Assembly (NCBI GenBank): GCA_947623455.1
Contig: OX392527.1
Location: forward strand, 26,838,201 to 26,902,200
Source: Mimachlamys varia
Taxonomy: Eukaryota > Mollusca > Bivalvia > Pectinida > Pectinidae
Reading direction: 5' to 3'
Length of the DNA: 64,000 bases
This document shows, in pieces, positions 33,347 to 44,207 of this stretch; position 1 is the stretch's first letter; each line of letters opens with the position of its first letter. The notes under the pieces were generated by a model. The model made no database searches and was not told the DNA's origin. It saw only the letters and a list, made by a program, of their open reading frames with translations. The position numbers were made by a program, and so were the translations under genes.

Positions 33347-34257
33347 CGTTGGAGCAGACGACGACATTTATCGTATCTATTTCAACACCATTTGTGGCGG
33401 TATAATCACGATATAAACTGCCGCAAAGTACGAGTTCTTGATAGTTTGAATAATAATTTGGGTTGCACCATATGTATATATATATATGCTTAACAAAACA
33501 GAAAATATACTGCAAAATGAGATCGAGATCAAAAGTACATTGAACGAAGCGAGATAACTCGTACGAGTAATACAATTTGTTTAGTACTGTTTACGTATAT
33601 CATGTATTACTAAGCAATACTTTTACAATCGTCGTGTTATCAATAATGACAAAAACAACACTTCACGTTTGTCAAGAGAGTTTCAAATAAAATATTTTGG
33701 TGCGCAATGCCAAGAATTTCTCGAGAAAAAAAATTCTTCTTAGATCATTTTAGAGATATCTGCCATGATACATTGTACGACAAACCTGGGTGATGTGATA
33801 CATTGTTTACATTTTAAATTGAATCCTGCATATCTATGCACAATGTACGCGTTTCTAAGCGGACCTAAATAGAAATATTTGTCAACATTATTTAATACTG
33901 TACCTTCATCTATCCTTGTCACATTGATTTTAGAATCCAACGAAGTACATATGTAGCAAAGACCTTTTGAACTTACTTAATGTCATCCACTTTGGATCAT
34001 TGAATTGATGTCGACAAGATAAGAATTAACATATATATTGATTTATACTAAATGGTACAAAATATAAAAAAAAATACAAAAAAAATAAATAAATGAAAAA
34101 ATGTCTGTGCCTTGCTTGCAATACTAGAATATTGTAGGAGAATTCGAATTATAGTATTCAGAAGAATTACTTTCTATTCTAACGTATGTGCTCCGCTGCC
34201 AACCCATACACAACATATGTATTACATGCATATACAGATGAAACTAAGGAGTACATA
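33347..34257. other. No gene seen
   Basis: AT-rich, with a (TA)n microsatellite near 33473-33487 and an A-rich low-complexity stretch at 34067-34100. Confidence 0.4.
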
Positions 34258-34800
34258 ACAAGAGCTCCCAGAGGGATCTTGGCGCCCACCATAGACAATC
34301 TACATTTGTTCTAAAAAAGTTGGATCTTTTCCCCTCTTTTTTTCCAAGTATTAATAACTTAAGCTACTGTATCTAAAATTTGCGAGTTCCTCTCAAGAAA
34401 AGGCATCAATTGAAAGATGAGCATTTTTTATCAGTCCCAAATACAAAATAACACAACTATAAGGACCAAGAAAGACCTACATTTGAGATTTGAGGAAGAT
34501 CTATCAAGTACTTCTCAAATAGGGATAACAAACTCTCGATGGCAAAATCCAAGATGGCCACCTTCCTCTGGTTAGGTTAGGTTTTATCACGTTATTCAAC
34601 GTCATTACAAGTATCCTGGGTAATATCATCAACCGTATGCTGTATACATACCATTTAACTCCACTGCTAAACCAGTCGTATGTCACCCTTATTGTCTTCT
34701 CTGCTTTACTGGGTATGTATAGTCTCTTCCACGATTTCTGTCTTGAAATTATTGACTGTAGTATACATGTAGTTTGAAGAAATATTTTGTTAAACAAGAG
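34258..34800. repeat. Candidate dispersed bivalve repeat
   Basis: Starts ACAAGAGCTCCCAGAGGGAT followed by CTTGGCGCCCACC, a wording I recognise as the end of a repeat widespread in bivalve genomes (ACAAGAG...GGGCCTTGGCGC). A second ACAAGAG stands at 34794. The boundaries and type are not resolved from this single copy. Confidence 0.4.
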
Positions 34801-35436
34801 TCACATTAAGTATATTGCAGATTCCAACATCAAAATTTCTTTCAAAAAATACAAAATGCGATACCGTTTTAGGGGATTATTCGTTATTTCCCTGGTGACT
34901 CTTCTAGCATGCATGTACCTAATCAACAGCAATAAAACTCGACTTTTAATGAAGATTTCTGACTGTTATATTCATACATGTACATGTACAAGACAAAAAC
35001 ACCGCAAAAAATGACATCAGAATGACTATTATATAAAAAGTGAAAATAATGCGAGCAATATTTCACATCCATGATTTGCCTAGCTTGCATTCAGTATATA
35101 AGAATTGGCTAGTCCCTAGACATTTCTCTACAAAGTTTGGTTTCATTTAACTGAGAATTTCAAGCAAAGTGCCGCTCTCTTAATGACATTGAGTCTGATA
35201 TGACGACAGACATCGAAGTTACAGCCAGTAAATTGAATAATAGAACAATTTTTCTTACAGTTAGTCATAACATGTTCACGATGGGAATTCTTGACACCTT
35301 GATCACATCAAGATGACAATTTCTTATACGAAACTAGGCCTTGATATTGGTGAATACATTGGCCTTGATCATTGTTACCGGTATCCTTATTTATTCGGAT
35401 ACTCATGATCTCCACTACCATTCTGATATAAACGTG
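34801..35436. other. No gene seen
   Basis: AT-rich non-coding DNA up to the 36-bp array. Confidence 0.4.
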
Positions 35437-36785
35437 ATCAATGTCCTCTTTCCTTGCTCAAGTCGAAATGTGACGTATGTCCTCTTTCCTTGCTCCAGTC
35501 GAAATGTGATCTATGTCCTCTTTCCTTGCTCCAGTCGAAATGTGATCTATGTCCTCTTTCCTTGCTCCAGTCGAAATGTGATCCATGTCCTCTTTCCTTG
35601 CTCCAGTCGAAATGTGATCCATGTCCTCTTTCCTTGCTCCAGTCGAAATGTGATCCATGTCCTCTTTCCTTGCTCCAGTCGAAATGTGATAAATGCATAT
35701 GTCCTCTTTCTTGCTCCAGTCGAAATGTGATCCATGTCCTCTTCCTTTGCTACAATCCAAATGTGATCCATGTCCTCTTTCCTTGCTCCAGTCGAAATGT
35801 GATCCATGTCCTCTTTCCTTGCTCCAGTCGAAATGTGATCAATGCATATGTCCTCTTTCTTGCTCCAGTCGAAATGTGATCCATGTCCTCTTCCTTTGCT
35901 ACAATCCAAATGTGATCCATGTCCTCTTTCCTTGCTCCAGTCGAAATGTGATCCATGTCCTCTTTCCTTGCTCCAGTCGAAATGTGATCCATGTCCTCTT
36001 CCCTTGCTCCAGTCGAAATGTGATCATACATATGTCCTCTTTCTTGCTCCAGTCGAAATGTGATCCATGTCCTCTTCCTTTGTTACAATCCAAATGTGAT
36101 CCATGTCCTCTTTCCTTGCTCCAGTCGAAATGTGATCTATGTCCTCTTTCCTTGCTCCAGTCGAAATGTGATCCATGTCCTCTTTCCTTGCTCCAGTCGA
36201 AATGTGATCCATGTCCTCTTTCCTTGCTCCAGTCGAAATGTGATCTATGTCCTCTTTCCTTGCTCCAGTCGAAATGTGATCCATGTCCTCTTTCCTTGCT
36301 CCAGTCGAAATGTGATCCATGTCCTCTTTCCTTGCTCCAGTCGAAATGTGACCCATGTCCTCTTTCCTTGCTCCAGTCGAAATGTGATCTATGTCCTCTT
36401 TCCTTGCTCCAGTCGAAATGTGATCCATGTCCTCTTTCCTTGCTCCAGTCGAAATGTGATCCATGTCCTCTTTCCTTGCTCCAGTCGAAATGTGATCAAT
36501 GCATATGTCCTCTTTCTTGCTCCAGTCGAAATGTGATCCATGTCCTCTTCCTTTGCTACAATCCAAATGTGATCCATGTCCTCTTTCCTTGCTCCAGTCG
36601 AAATGTGATCAATGCATATGTCCTCTTTCTTGCTCCAGTCGAAATGTGATCCATGTCCTCTTCCTTTGCTACAATCCAAATGTGATCCATGTCCTCTTCC
36701 TTTGCTCCAATCCAAATGTGATCCTTATACCTCATACCTTGATCCAATCCAAATGTGATCCATGTTCACTTTTTCTACTCCAATC
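35437..36785. repeat. 36-bp minisatellite, ~37 units
   Basis: Unit: ATGTCCTCTTTCCTTGCTCC then AGTCGAAATGTGATCC. Because 36 is a multiple of 3 and only one frame contains a stop (TGA), five of six frames stay open. That explains the long plus ORFs (up to 318 codons, repeat PCPLSLLQSKCD or HVLFPCSSRNVI) and minus ORFs (up to 180 codons, repeat HISTGARKEDMD or HFDWSKERGHGS). Variants AATGCATATG and CTACAATCC recur together as a higher-order pattern near 35690, 35843, 36497 and 36612. There is no start context, signal peptide or domain, so I do not call it coding. Confidence 0.95.
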
Positions 36786-36914
36786 TTAACTTTACTTGCA
36801 TGGTGTATCTTCTATACACACTCAAATACAAATTAGTATAACCCTTGTCTTTCAAGCTCAATATTTACAAATTTAAACATGTTGTTGGTTAAAAAGAGAA
36901 ATCAACATCAGAAA
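36786..36914. other. Spacer between 36-bp array and Canopy-like gene 3' end
   Basis: AT-rich; ends close to the most distal candidate poly(A) site of the minus-strand gene. Confidence 0.4.
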
Positions 36915-38769
36915 TGAATATACAAACATAATTTATTGCAAACAATAAAAAGGTATATAATATTCTCACACAATAACACACAATAGTACAGATATGTCTA
37001 TAGTAACAACATATTTATCTACAACTTGTAGAGATAAAAGATTGTATCACAATTAAAGTATATTAGTATAAAAATAGAAAAAAAATAATCTCAATAAGAA
37101 ATGATCTTATAACCACGAAAATAAAACATTAGTCACATAGCTTTTTAAATACAATGTAACCTGTCTTGTTTGGACACTGCAAGTTAAAAGGCTTTTTTTT
37201 TTAAAGTTTTATTCATTTTTTCCGATTGATATATTTCCCAGTGAAAATTTCTTTCTGGTGTCGGATCTGAGGAAGTTGCAACATTTTTAGTTTTGCTTTT
37301 GTTGGTAATGAGAACAAACTTTGCTTGATACAAAAGATACCATATAAGCAAGGGCAAACTAATATATTGGCACTTCCTTAAGACATCCAAAGTCACAACC
37401 GATGGGGAAGATCTCAAAACCAGACAATTAGTTTTTAAATATCAGTAAAAACCGTTTTAAGTTGCAGTATAAGCTTTAGGAGTAAATTATCAACTCCTAA
37501 ATTATTGTAAAATTTGATTATGGCGACTTAGAGGCACAAGTTCTGTCATACATTTGATTAATTCTTTAAGATTAAATTTCAAAATTCACCTACTGCGATT
37601 ATATGAAAATGTGTACTATAACCGAAAACTTTCTCTTACTATGATCAACATTTCAAAAACTACAGGACACAGATTGCCTACTTTACTAGGATTTCATTTG
37701 TTCTTGTCCTTTAAGGTTTAAGACAGGGTCCCATTAACATCAACAAAATGGTAACAAAAACTGTGTAATACATTATAATAATAAGTAATATATAAAATGT
37801 ATATATAACAGTAAGTATGATTGGAATGTTCGTTGTATACATCTGTGCACTCAAGATTATAAATATGTGTAGTTTAATAATAAAGGACTGTACAGGAATT
37901 TAACTATGAAAATAAATTACAATCTAAAAATTAAACACGTAGCCATTTAATTCATTGTTAGTAGTTAAGTTTCATAAAGTTTGATTAAATGACATTTTTT
38001 ACATTAAGATATTTGCATTGCTTACACTGTATTGTAAAAGTTTTCCGATGAAGGTAAATTGTTGACTGAATACATGTACATTTGACATACCATGAGATAA
38101 TTGTATCATTTAACTCAAATATATAAAAAGGGAATTTCATATTTAGAAAAACAAAAGTAATCATATAAGGAAAATTAATAACGCTACATATACTTCACCT
38201 ATGTATTCAATGTTTTTTTTTTCATTCTGTATTAATGTTAACAACAAATACAAGTCTACTGGTTACCTCCCTTTGAACCATTTCTCCTCCTCATTATGCC
38301 AAAGAAAACATTATGAATATAATTTATATGAAATACAGAATATCTTTTGTATCACATGTGAATTGGGACTGGGTTTAGTTTACATGAACTACTATGTAGT
38401 CTAAAAAATATGATATAAAATATAGAGCATCATATACAGTATAAGTTGTCTAAACCGGCCCCTGTCTAATCCAAATCCCTATCTATTCCGGTGTCATATC
38501 CTACTTGTATCCCCGATCAAAAATATATCTAGATACTTTTTCTGGCCATCAAAAAAGTATCATCCCATAGTATTTGTATCCCCCTAATTATAAATGTTGA
38601 TTTCCATTTTTATGGTGATCATTTCAATTAGGTATTTCCCTATGAACTCCGGTTTAGACAAGTTACACTGTACTGTATATAAACATCAAAATAGTGTGCA
38701 TGAGCATTGCACGGTTACAATTAACATTAAGTCTACAACTACATCATTATTGCGTACTGTAACAAGAGT
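36915..38769 (-). other. Probable 3' UTR of the Canopy-like gene
   Basis: Very AT-rich sequence without ORFs follows the stop codon. On the minus strand AATAAA signals occur at 37208-37213, followed by an A-rich run, and at 36932-36937. The second would give a 3' UTR of about 1.85 kb. The TA-flanked MITE at 38437-38670 would lie inside it. The UTR end is inference; only RNA data can fix it. Confidence 0.4.
38437..38670. mobile_element. 234-bp MITE with TA duplication, pogo/Tc1-like ends
   Basis: Left end CAGTATAAGTTGTCTAAACC plus GG is matched by the right end CC plus GGTTTAGACAAGTTACACTG in reverse complement (22 bp, two mismatches). TA stands on both sides (38435-38436 and 38671-38672). 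CAGT termini with TA duplication fit pogo/Tigger-type mobilisation. It lies 100 bp past the stop codon of the minus-strand gene and so probably inside its 3' UTR. Confidence 0.8.
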
Positions 38770-38886
38770 TTAAAGTTCATCTCTCTTTGGGGAAGCAAAC
38801 TCCCTGACAGGTTTCATCATCTTCACATTGTCTCCAAAGTGGATGTCAAAGTCATCTGTGTCATCATTGTAGACAATCTTTCCCTT
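38770..38886 (-). CDS. Canopy-like gene, last coding exon
   Basis: 117 bp with acceptor GTGTTACAG|AAG; stop TAA at 38772-38770. It encodes 38 residues, including DDTDDFDIHFGD, ending SPKRDEL, so the ER retrieval signal is exactly C-terminal. Confidence 0.9.
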   Translation of the reverse strand, partial: KGKIVYNDDTDDFDIHFGDNVKMMKPVREFASPKRDEL

Positions 38887-41800
38887 CTGTAACACAAAAC
38901 AATCACTAAAAGTAAGCTATTCAATGTATTTATGAAGATGATTCAATTTACAGATAACACTATCTCATCAAAAAAATTTTTTTTATCATTTTTGTTCATT
39001 TTCTATGCAATACCCATGTATTTTGTTCAAGCTGTAACTGAAATCAATTGAAACAACATCATTTTCTGGATATTTTATGCGATTGTTTGAAAAAAAACCA
39101 TGATAAAATAAATTTACCTCAAAATACATTATATTAACCAAATAAAATTACATGGATTATATAGAGGGGCAAATGGTGCTTGGAAAGACATGATATTAAA
39201 TGAATTTATCATAGTCACGTAATTCCAATGTTTGTAAACATTGTGGTGTCACGTACCGGTGTCTGGTATGTGGAGCAAGGTAATACAGGTAATTGAAACG
39301 AACGTGAGGGTCACGTACACGACTGCATGTGAGTTACGTATTACTTGCGTGTCAAAAGTTGTAATGGATGAGTAAAATGATAGTAGTGATCATTCGAGTC
39401 TTGACGGTCTAAGCGAATATACCAAAAATTTTCTTTCATAACTTTATATGAAATAATAAAAGGAATATTGTTATTGCAGATCATAGTATCTCATGAACAA
39501 GATCCGACGGCGTCAAGCGCTCAAGAGAGGCCGACACCAAAGACGTCAGTGATACTTGCCGTTTCCCGTTTTTAGCGTTTGTGGTTTTTATAGTACATAC
39601 ATCTGAAAAATTAAAACTATTGGACCGTTGAAGGCCACGCCCATACATTGGTGTTGAGTTATATATGATAAATGTTTTATGTTCGTTTGAACGAAGTGAA
39701 TAAGAATATAAGAGGAATGTGATATTAACAGGGGTGATATTAAGTGGAATCCACTGTATTTACCTTAGTTATAGATAAGTATTTCTGTGAGAAATGATTT
39801 GTGTGGTGTATATATACTTACGTTAGGGTCCTCCTCTTCCTCCTGTCCTCCTCCACAAGCGAACGTCTCCTTGTTACAGACGATGTGGGCGATGTGTAGG
39901 TAGGAGTGGCCCTTACGGCTCTTCTTAGTGTAATATTCCTTCAGCAGGGGCACCAGGTCATCTTGGTGATTCTCTGTAACAGTTTATCAGTGGATGTTCA
40001 ACTTTAAAGTCATTATGGCAAAAGATGATATTATGAATATATACAAAATATATCCTAACAACTGTACACACTGGAAAAATAAAATCCAATGTATTATTAA
40101 TGATGCACACACACATATATATATATAAGATAAATAACTTATGAGTATACATCACATATTTTTCACACCTTTATTTGCAAGTACACATACATGTTTTTTA
40201 ATATGAGAATTGTTGTGGATGATGGTAACCTGCATCGTGTTGGACACACCATTATAGATTAGTGATAGTTTGTGTTATGTTGGACAACCATTATAGATCA
40301 GTGCCAACTTGTGTTGTGTTGGACAACCATTATAGATCAGTGACAACTTGTGCTGTGTTGGACAACCATCAGATCAGTGATAGTTTGTGTTGTGTTGGAC
40401 AACCTTTATAGATCAGTGATAGCTTGTGTTGTGTTGGACAACCATTATAGATCAGTGACAACTTGTGTTGTGTTGGACAACCATTATAGATCAGTGATAG
40501 CTTGTGTTGTGTTGGACAACCTTTATAGATCAGTGATAGTTTGTGTTGTGTTGGACAACCATTATAGATCAGTGATAGTTTGTGTTGTGTTGGACAACCA
40601 TTATAGATCAGTGACAACTTGTGCTGTGTTGGACAACCATTATAGATCAGTGATAGTTTGTGTTGTGTTGGACAACCATTATAGATCAGTGATAGCTTGT
40701 GTTGTGTTGGACAACCATTATAGATCAGTGATAGTTTGTGTTGTGTTGGACAACTATTAAAGATCAGTGATGGCTTGTGTTGTGCTGGACAACTATTATA
40801 GATAAGTGATAGCTTGCATTGTGTTGAAATGTTTTTATAGATCAGTGATAGCTTGCATTGTGTTGGAAATTTTTTATAGATCAGTGATAGTTTGTGTTGT
40901 GCTGGACAACTATTATAGATCAGTGATAAATGGTGTTGTGTTGGACAACTATTATAGATCAGTGACAACTTGTGTTGTGTTGGACAACTATTATAGATCA
41001 GTGATAGCTTGTGCTGTGTTGGACAACTATTATAGATCAGTGACAACTTGTGTTGTGTTGGACAACTATTATAGATCAGTGATAGCTTGTGCTGTGTTGG
41101 ACAACCATTATAGATCAGTGCCGTGTTGTGTTGGACAACTATTATAGATCAGTGCCAACTTGTGTTGTGTTGGACAACCATTATAGATCAATGATAGCTA
41201 ATGTGCTGGCAACTATTGTAGAACTGTTTAATATATATATATATATTATATCATGAAACTTAAGGGTTTTGTACAAAGTACTTACGCACTAAGTGTTCAC
41301 AAGCTTTCACAAGCTTTTTAACATTGTACTCATATCCTTGAAAGCGTTCCTCATTACACACCTGTCCCAGCAGGGTGGTTACTCTCGTCTCCATTTTCTC
41401 TGAGGTATGATACTGTAATGCCCTTCCTAGCTCTGTAAGTACAAATTAAATTGCATTATACAGTAATTTCTAGAATTCCCTGGTTGGTTCAATTTGTTTT
41501 TTTTTACACTGAGACAATTCCAATTAGGGTATTACACGCACCAGGGTATAGCACGCGGGAAGTAAATTAAGGCATTTTTGAGGCATATGCATAGAAAATA
41601 AACATACAATGTAGGAACATGAGGGATGTGCTGTCAATAGTCTAATATGATCAGCTGTTTATCTGAAGATTTGCTATGAAGGCAAAGTGGACTAGTGGTA
41701 GGACGCCGGGCTCGTGATCGAAGGGTTGTGAGTTCGAGTCCTGATCAAGGCACTTCTGTTGTATATTTGAGCAAGATACTTTACTCTGCTTGTTCCAGTC

Positions 41801-43203
41801 ACTCAGCTGTAAATGAGTACATGGTTGGGCAGTGCTAGAAATTGTAGAATACTAGCTGTGAGGCTGAAATGACAGCACCTGTTGTATGCTCCCAAGGGAG
41901 TTGAGTACGAAATTGGCTGGTTGCTAAGGCCCTATAACCACGAATAATAATTTGTAAACTGCTTTGAGGTGGCATTTAAGGTCATGATAAAGCTGACCTG
42001 TATATATAAGAGCCTCAAAGTATTGTTATTTATAATTATTATCGTACAGGACTAACATATAAAGTTTAACCTTCATGCATGAGCAAATGTACAATTTACC
42101 TTTAACGGTAGCCTTACATCCAGCGCAGTACATTTCTGAAAGAGAAAGACAACATGATAGACATAAAGTGTAGATGAATCAAATCTTAACATTTTGAACT
42201 GTTGCAGAATGGAAAGTCTTATTGTTCAAAAGGTAATGTCGTCTGACACTGGGGCTCAAGTCCCCAAACCTTGACTCTTCAGCCTGATGATGCTCCACTG
42301 CTGAGCTAATATAAAGGGAAATTCCCTTCAGCTTGTGCATGTTAAGGAACCTAATCATATGTACATTTTGTATGTAACTTTTACACTACAAAAGGGGAGA
42401 ACTTAAATGGGAGTGTGAATTTTCTCTTGCAAATTGCAATTTTTTTTTCAAATGTTTTCTTGTACATGTATTTCAATATTTGAATAAATATTTAAAGCAA
42501 TGTTAATAATATAAAAAGTTAACAGCAGGAGCATGCACACAACAACTATTATATTGATATTGTTTGATTTATATATAGGGTGTGTACAATATCCTTATAT
42601 ACAACCTGTGAAGTACACACAATATCAATATAATAATTGTTGCGTGCCCCTGTGGTTAAACTTTCAAGATGAATGTCAGCATTTTAGTTTAATTTCTATA
42701 GTAAAACCCATTAGCAAGAAAGCCATTCTGGTCTATGTAATTGTGAAGTACAATGGAGAACATGTAGATATACGGTATTTGGTTGTCCGTGTAGCCGTGA
42801 ACGCAAATGTGCGGAGTCATTCAATTACAATGTATAATAACATGTAACCACAAGAGCATGAAATTCTATTGAAATTGTGATGTAGACCTAAATTAAATTA
42901 TAAACAGTGCAAAATATACGTCTCTGTCGGATGTTAAACCACGAACTTAGATTAGACATTTTATGACAATTAGAAAAAGACCAAAAATATAGCCTAGTAA
43001 ATGCATTCAACATATTTTTTCTTACAATCAATGAAGTGTATCCTAATGTCCTTCATGTAGGCCAAGCGCGGTTGTTTACATTTTGTTCGTGAGTCATGAT
43101 CAGGGCCCTACATACCTGGAGATACATCCTTAGGCAATTCATCGTGTGCATTTGCAAAGCATACAGCTGCAAGTATCACAAGAAGCTGGTACAGTTTCTC
43201 CAT
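38770..43203 (-). CDS. Canopy-like ER-resident saposin-like protein (five coding exons)
   Basis: Joined exons (43203-43116, 42135-42100, 41432-41286, 39973-39822, 38886-38770) give 540 bp, 179 residues plus stop, with every GT-AG junction in phase. Residues 1-19 are a signal peptide (LLVILAAVCFANA). The mature part has six cysteines: C33-x2-C36, C67, C86, C123-x6-C130. The block ACEHLVQNHQDDLVPLLKEY and the C-x6-C spacing match Canopy proteins (DUF3456), which are ER-lumen chaperone-like partners of receptors. An acidic segment (QEEEEDPN, DDTDDFD) precedes the C-terminal RDEL retrieval signal. MZB1-like proteins are the alternative, with the same fold class. The closest paralogue cannot be chosen without a search. 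Introns carry a SINE (intron 2) and a 39-bp minisatellite (intron 3). Confidence 0.88.
38887..39821 (-). other. Intron 4 of the Canopy-like gene
   Basis: 935 bp, GT-AG. It holds a locally less AT-rich stretch (39480-39560) of unknown origin and no ORF of note. Confidence 0.7.
39822..39973 (-). CDS. Canopy-like gene, coding exon 4
   Basis: 152 bp with acceptor CTGTTACAG|AG and donor CTAAC|GTAAGT. It encodes QNHQDDLVPLLKEYY through HIVCNKETFAC and the acidic QEEEEDPN. The long open stretch 39953-39765 on this strand is this exon run on into intron 4. Confidence 0.9.
40233..41222. repeat. 39-bp minisatellite in intron 3
   Basis: About 25 units of GATCAGTGATAGTTTGTGTT then GTGTTGGACAACCATTATA. 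Since 39 is a multiple of 3, it yields 13-residue repeat ORFs on both strands (YRSVIVCVVLDNH; SLIYNGCPTQHKL), which are artefacts. Variants (ACAACTATT, GCTGTGTTGG, GACAACTTG) alternate, and two atypical units near 40805-40880 (TGAAATGTTTTT) are the most diverged. It fills most of intron 3 (39974-41285) of the minus-strand gene and ends 64 bp before exon 3. Confidence 0.95.
41286..41432 (-). CDS. Canopy-like gene, coding exon 3
   Basis: 147 bp with acceptor TACTTACAG|AG and donor GTGC|GTAAGT. It encodes the helical core from ELGRALQYHTSEK to KLVKACEHLV, with two of the six mature cysteines. Confidence 0.9.
41680..42047 (+). repeat. tRNA-derived SINE in intron 2
   Basis: A box TGGACTAGTGG (41688-41698) and B box AGTTCGAGTCC (41731-41741) are both well kept. 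A central domain follows (GCAAGATACTTTACTCTGCT, AGCTGTAAATGAGTAC), then TTGGCTGGTTGCTAAGGCCC, and an end reading AATAATAATTTGTAAACTGC with an (ATT)-rich tail. It is antisense to the host gene. Same family as 4832-5103. Confidence 0.85.
42100..42135 (-). CDS. Canopy-like gene, coding exon 2 (36-bp microexon)
   Basis: Only 36 bp, bounded by TTTCTCTTTCAG|AA and AAAG|GTAAAT. It encodes the C-x2-C pair (MYCAGCKATVK). Phase fits both neighbours: the codon GAA spans the exon 1 junction and GAG the exon 3 junction. Confidence 0.88.
42136..43115 (-). other. Intron 1 of the Canopy-like gene
   Basis: 980 bp, GT-AG. The 104-codon plus ORF at 42533-42847 lies wholly in it and has no domain. Confidence 0.7.
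43116..43203 (-). CDS. Canopy-like gene, coding exon 1
   Basis: Starts at ATG (43203-43201) and encodes residues 1-29 plus one base: signal peptide and the start of the mature chain (HDELPKDVSP). The donor reads CCAG|GTATG. Five-prime UTR lies upstream at higher coordinates; its start is not visible. The first ATG is chosen because it gives an ideal signal peptide. Confidence 0.88.
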
Positions 43204-43384
43204 GTTAACGCCGACTTCTCTGCTTGTAACTTGTAGTGATGAAGGAAATGTGACCAGTGCGTGAAAGACACGTATAGCGTCTACCAACCGGAAGTGTTGT
43301 TATACAAATGTCAATCTCTGCGTCAGAGTCAGAAAGATGTTTTGTCTACTATCTACGGCGGGAAATATAAAATTACAACTGTAA
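43204..43384 (-). promoter_or_regulatory. 5' flank / likely promoter of the Canopy-like gene
   Basis: The 180 bp upstream of the ATG are less AT-rich than the surroundings. An ETS-type word CCGGAAGTG lies at about 43290. No TATA box is clear. It is bounded upstream by a MITE at 43385. Promoter status is inferred from position. Confidence 0.35.
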
Positions 43385-43592
43385 CACAGGGACCCGATAA
43401 TTTGTTACTGCCAGTTTTAAGTTTTTAAGGTGTTTTTATCATAAGTAATATAATATTACACTGGGGGTTGGATAAATTTTCTATGAAAATGCCTATCAAA
43501 TGGTCATAAAGGCTCCAAAAGTATAAAAGTACTCTAAACACCTTAATTATTTTGGTACAAAACCAGCTATTGCAAATTATCAGGTCCCTGTG
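43385..43592. mobile_element. 208-bp MITE upstream of the Canopy-like gene
   Basis: Left end CACAGGGACCCGATAATTTG is matched by the reverse complement of the right end CAAATTATCAGGTCCCTGTG (19 of 20). Pairing continues inward (GCCAGTTTT/AAAACCAGC). No ORF. A related, partial copy is at 400-536. Confidence 0.75.
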
Positions 43593-44207
43593 CACAGGGA
43601 CGTATATGTCTCGCACATACGTTCATGCTGTGCATTATAATACTTAATTTCAGGCTGGGTGGAGTTTTGAAGGAGGTATAGTTCATTAGTTTTTTTACAA
43701 TCGATCAACTTAAAACCTGTTTTGCTAACATTTATATTAATATGAGTATAGCGCTCAGATAGACAGAGCTCTGCATTGTGTACAGTACCGTATTGATCAA
43801 TCTGAAGAGCTCCCTTTGATGGAGTGAAAACCTGTTACTTTTAACTTTTATTGAAACTTGGCAAAATTTCACTTGTAATTCTACTTTGGTTGATGGAGTG
43901 GTGTTTACGGTTGTAATATTAACCACTCGACGACCAATCCGCCCAGTTCTTGAAAGGAGTATCCTCTTCAGCCTTTATTATAAATATAATCTGCATATAT
44001 TGTTTCGATTATATTTCAATCACGGACTTACATAAACCAACGGACAGAGAGACATTAAGTATTCTTGGTTTATAACTGAATTACTTACTAAATATATCGT
44101 CAAATTAGCTGTATGTTTTATGTTCAAACTGATTGTTATGAAAAAACATGTCTATATATGTAAGTCTGTTTTGTTTTCAATGAAAACATCTTTGCCGTAA
44201 ATCCATA
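43593..44207. other. No gene seen
   Basis: AT-rich spacer; nothing recognisable. Confidence 0.4.

Noticed and set aside
35693..36649. 318-codon cysteine-rich repeat protein on the plus strand
   Set aside because: It is the 36-bp minisatellite read through; four other frames are equally open, and there is no signal peptide, domain or start context.
40350..41147. 136-, 113- and 225-codon ORFs with 13-residue repeats on both strands
   Set aside because: Artefacts of the 39-bp minisatellite, which lies inside an intron of the Canopy-like gene.
42533..42847. 104-codon ORF within intron 1 of the Canopy-like gene
   Set aside because: Intronic, no domain, and an AT-driven composition.
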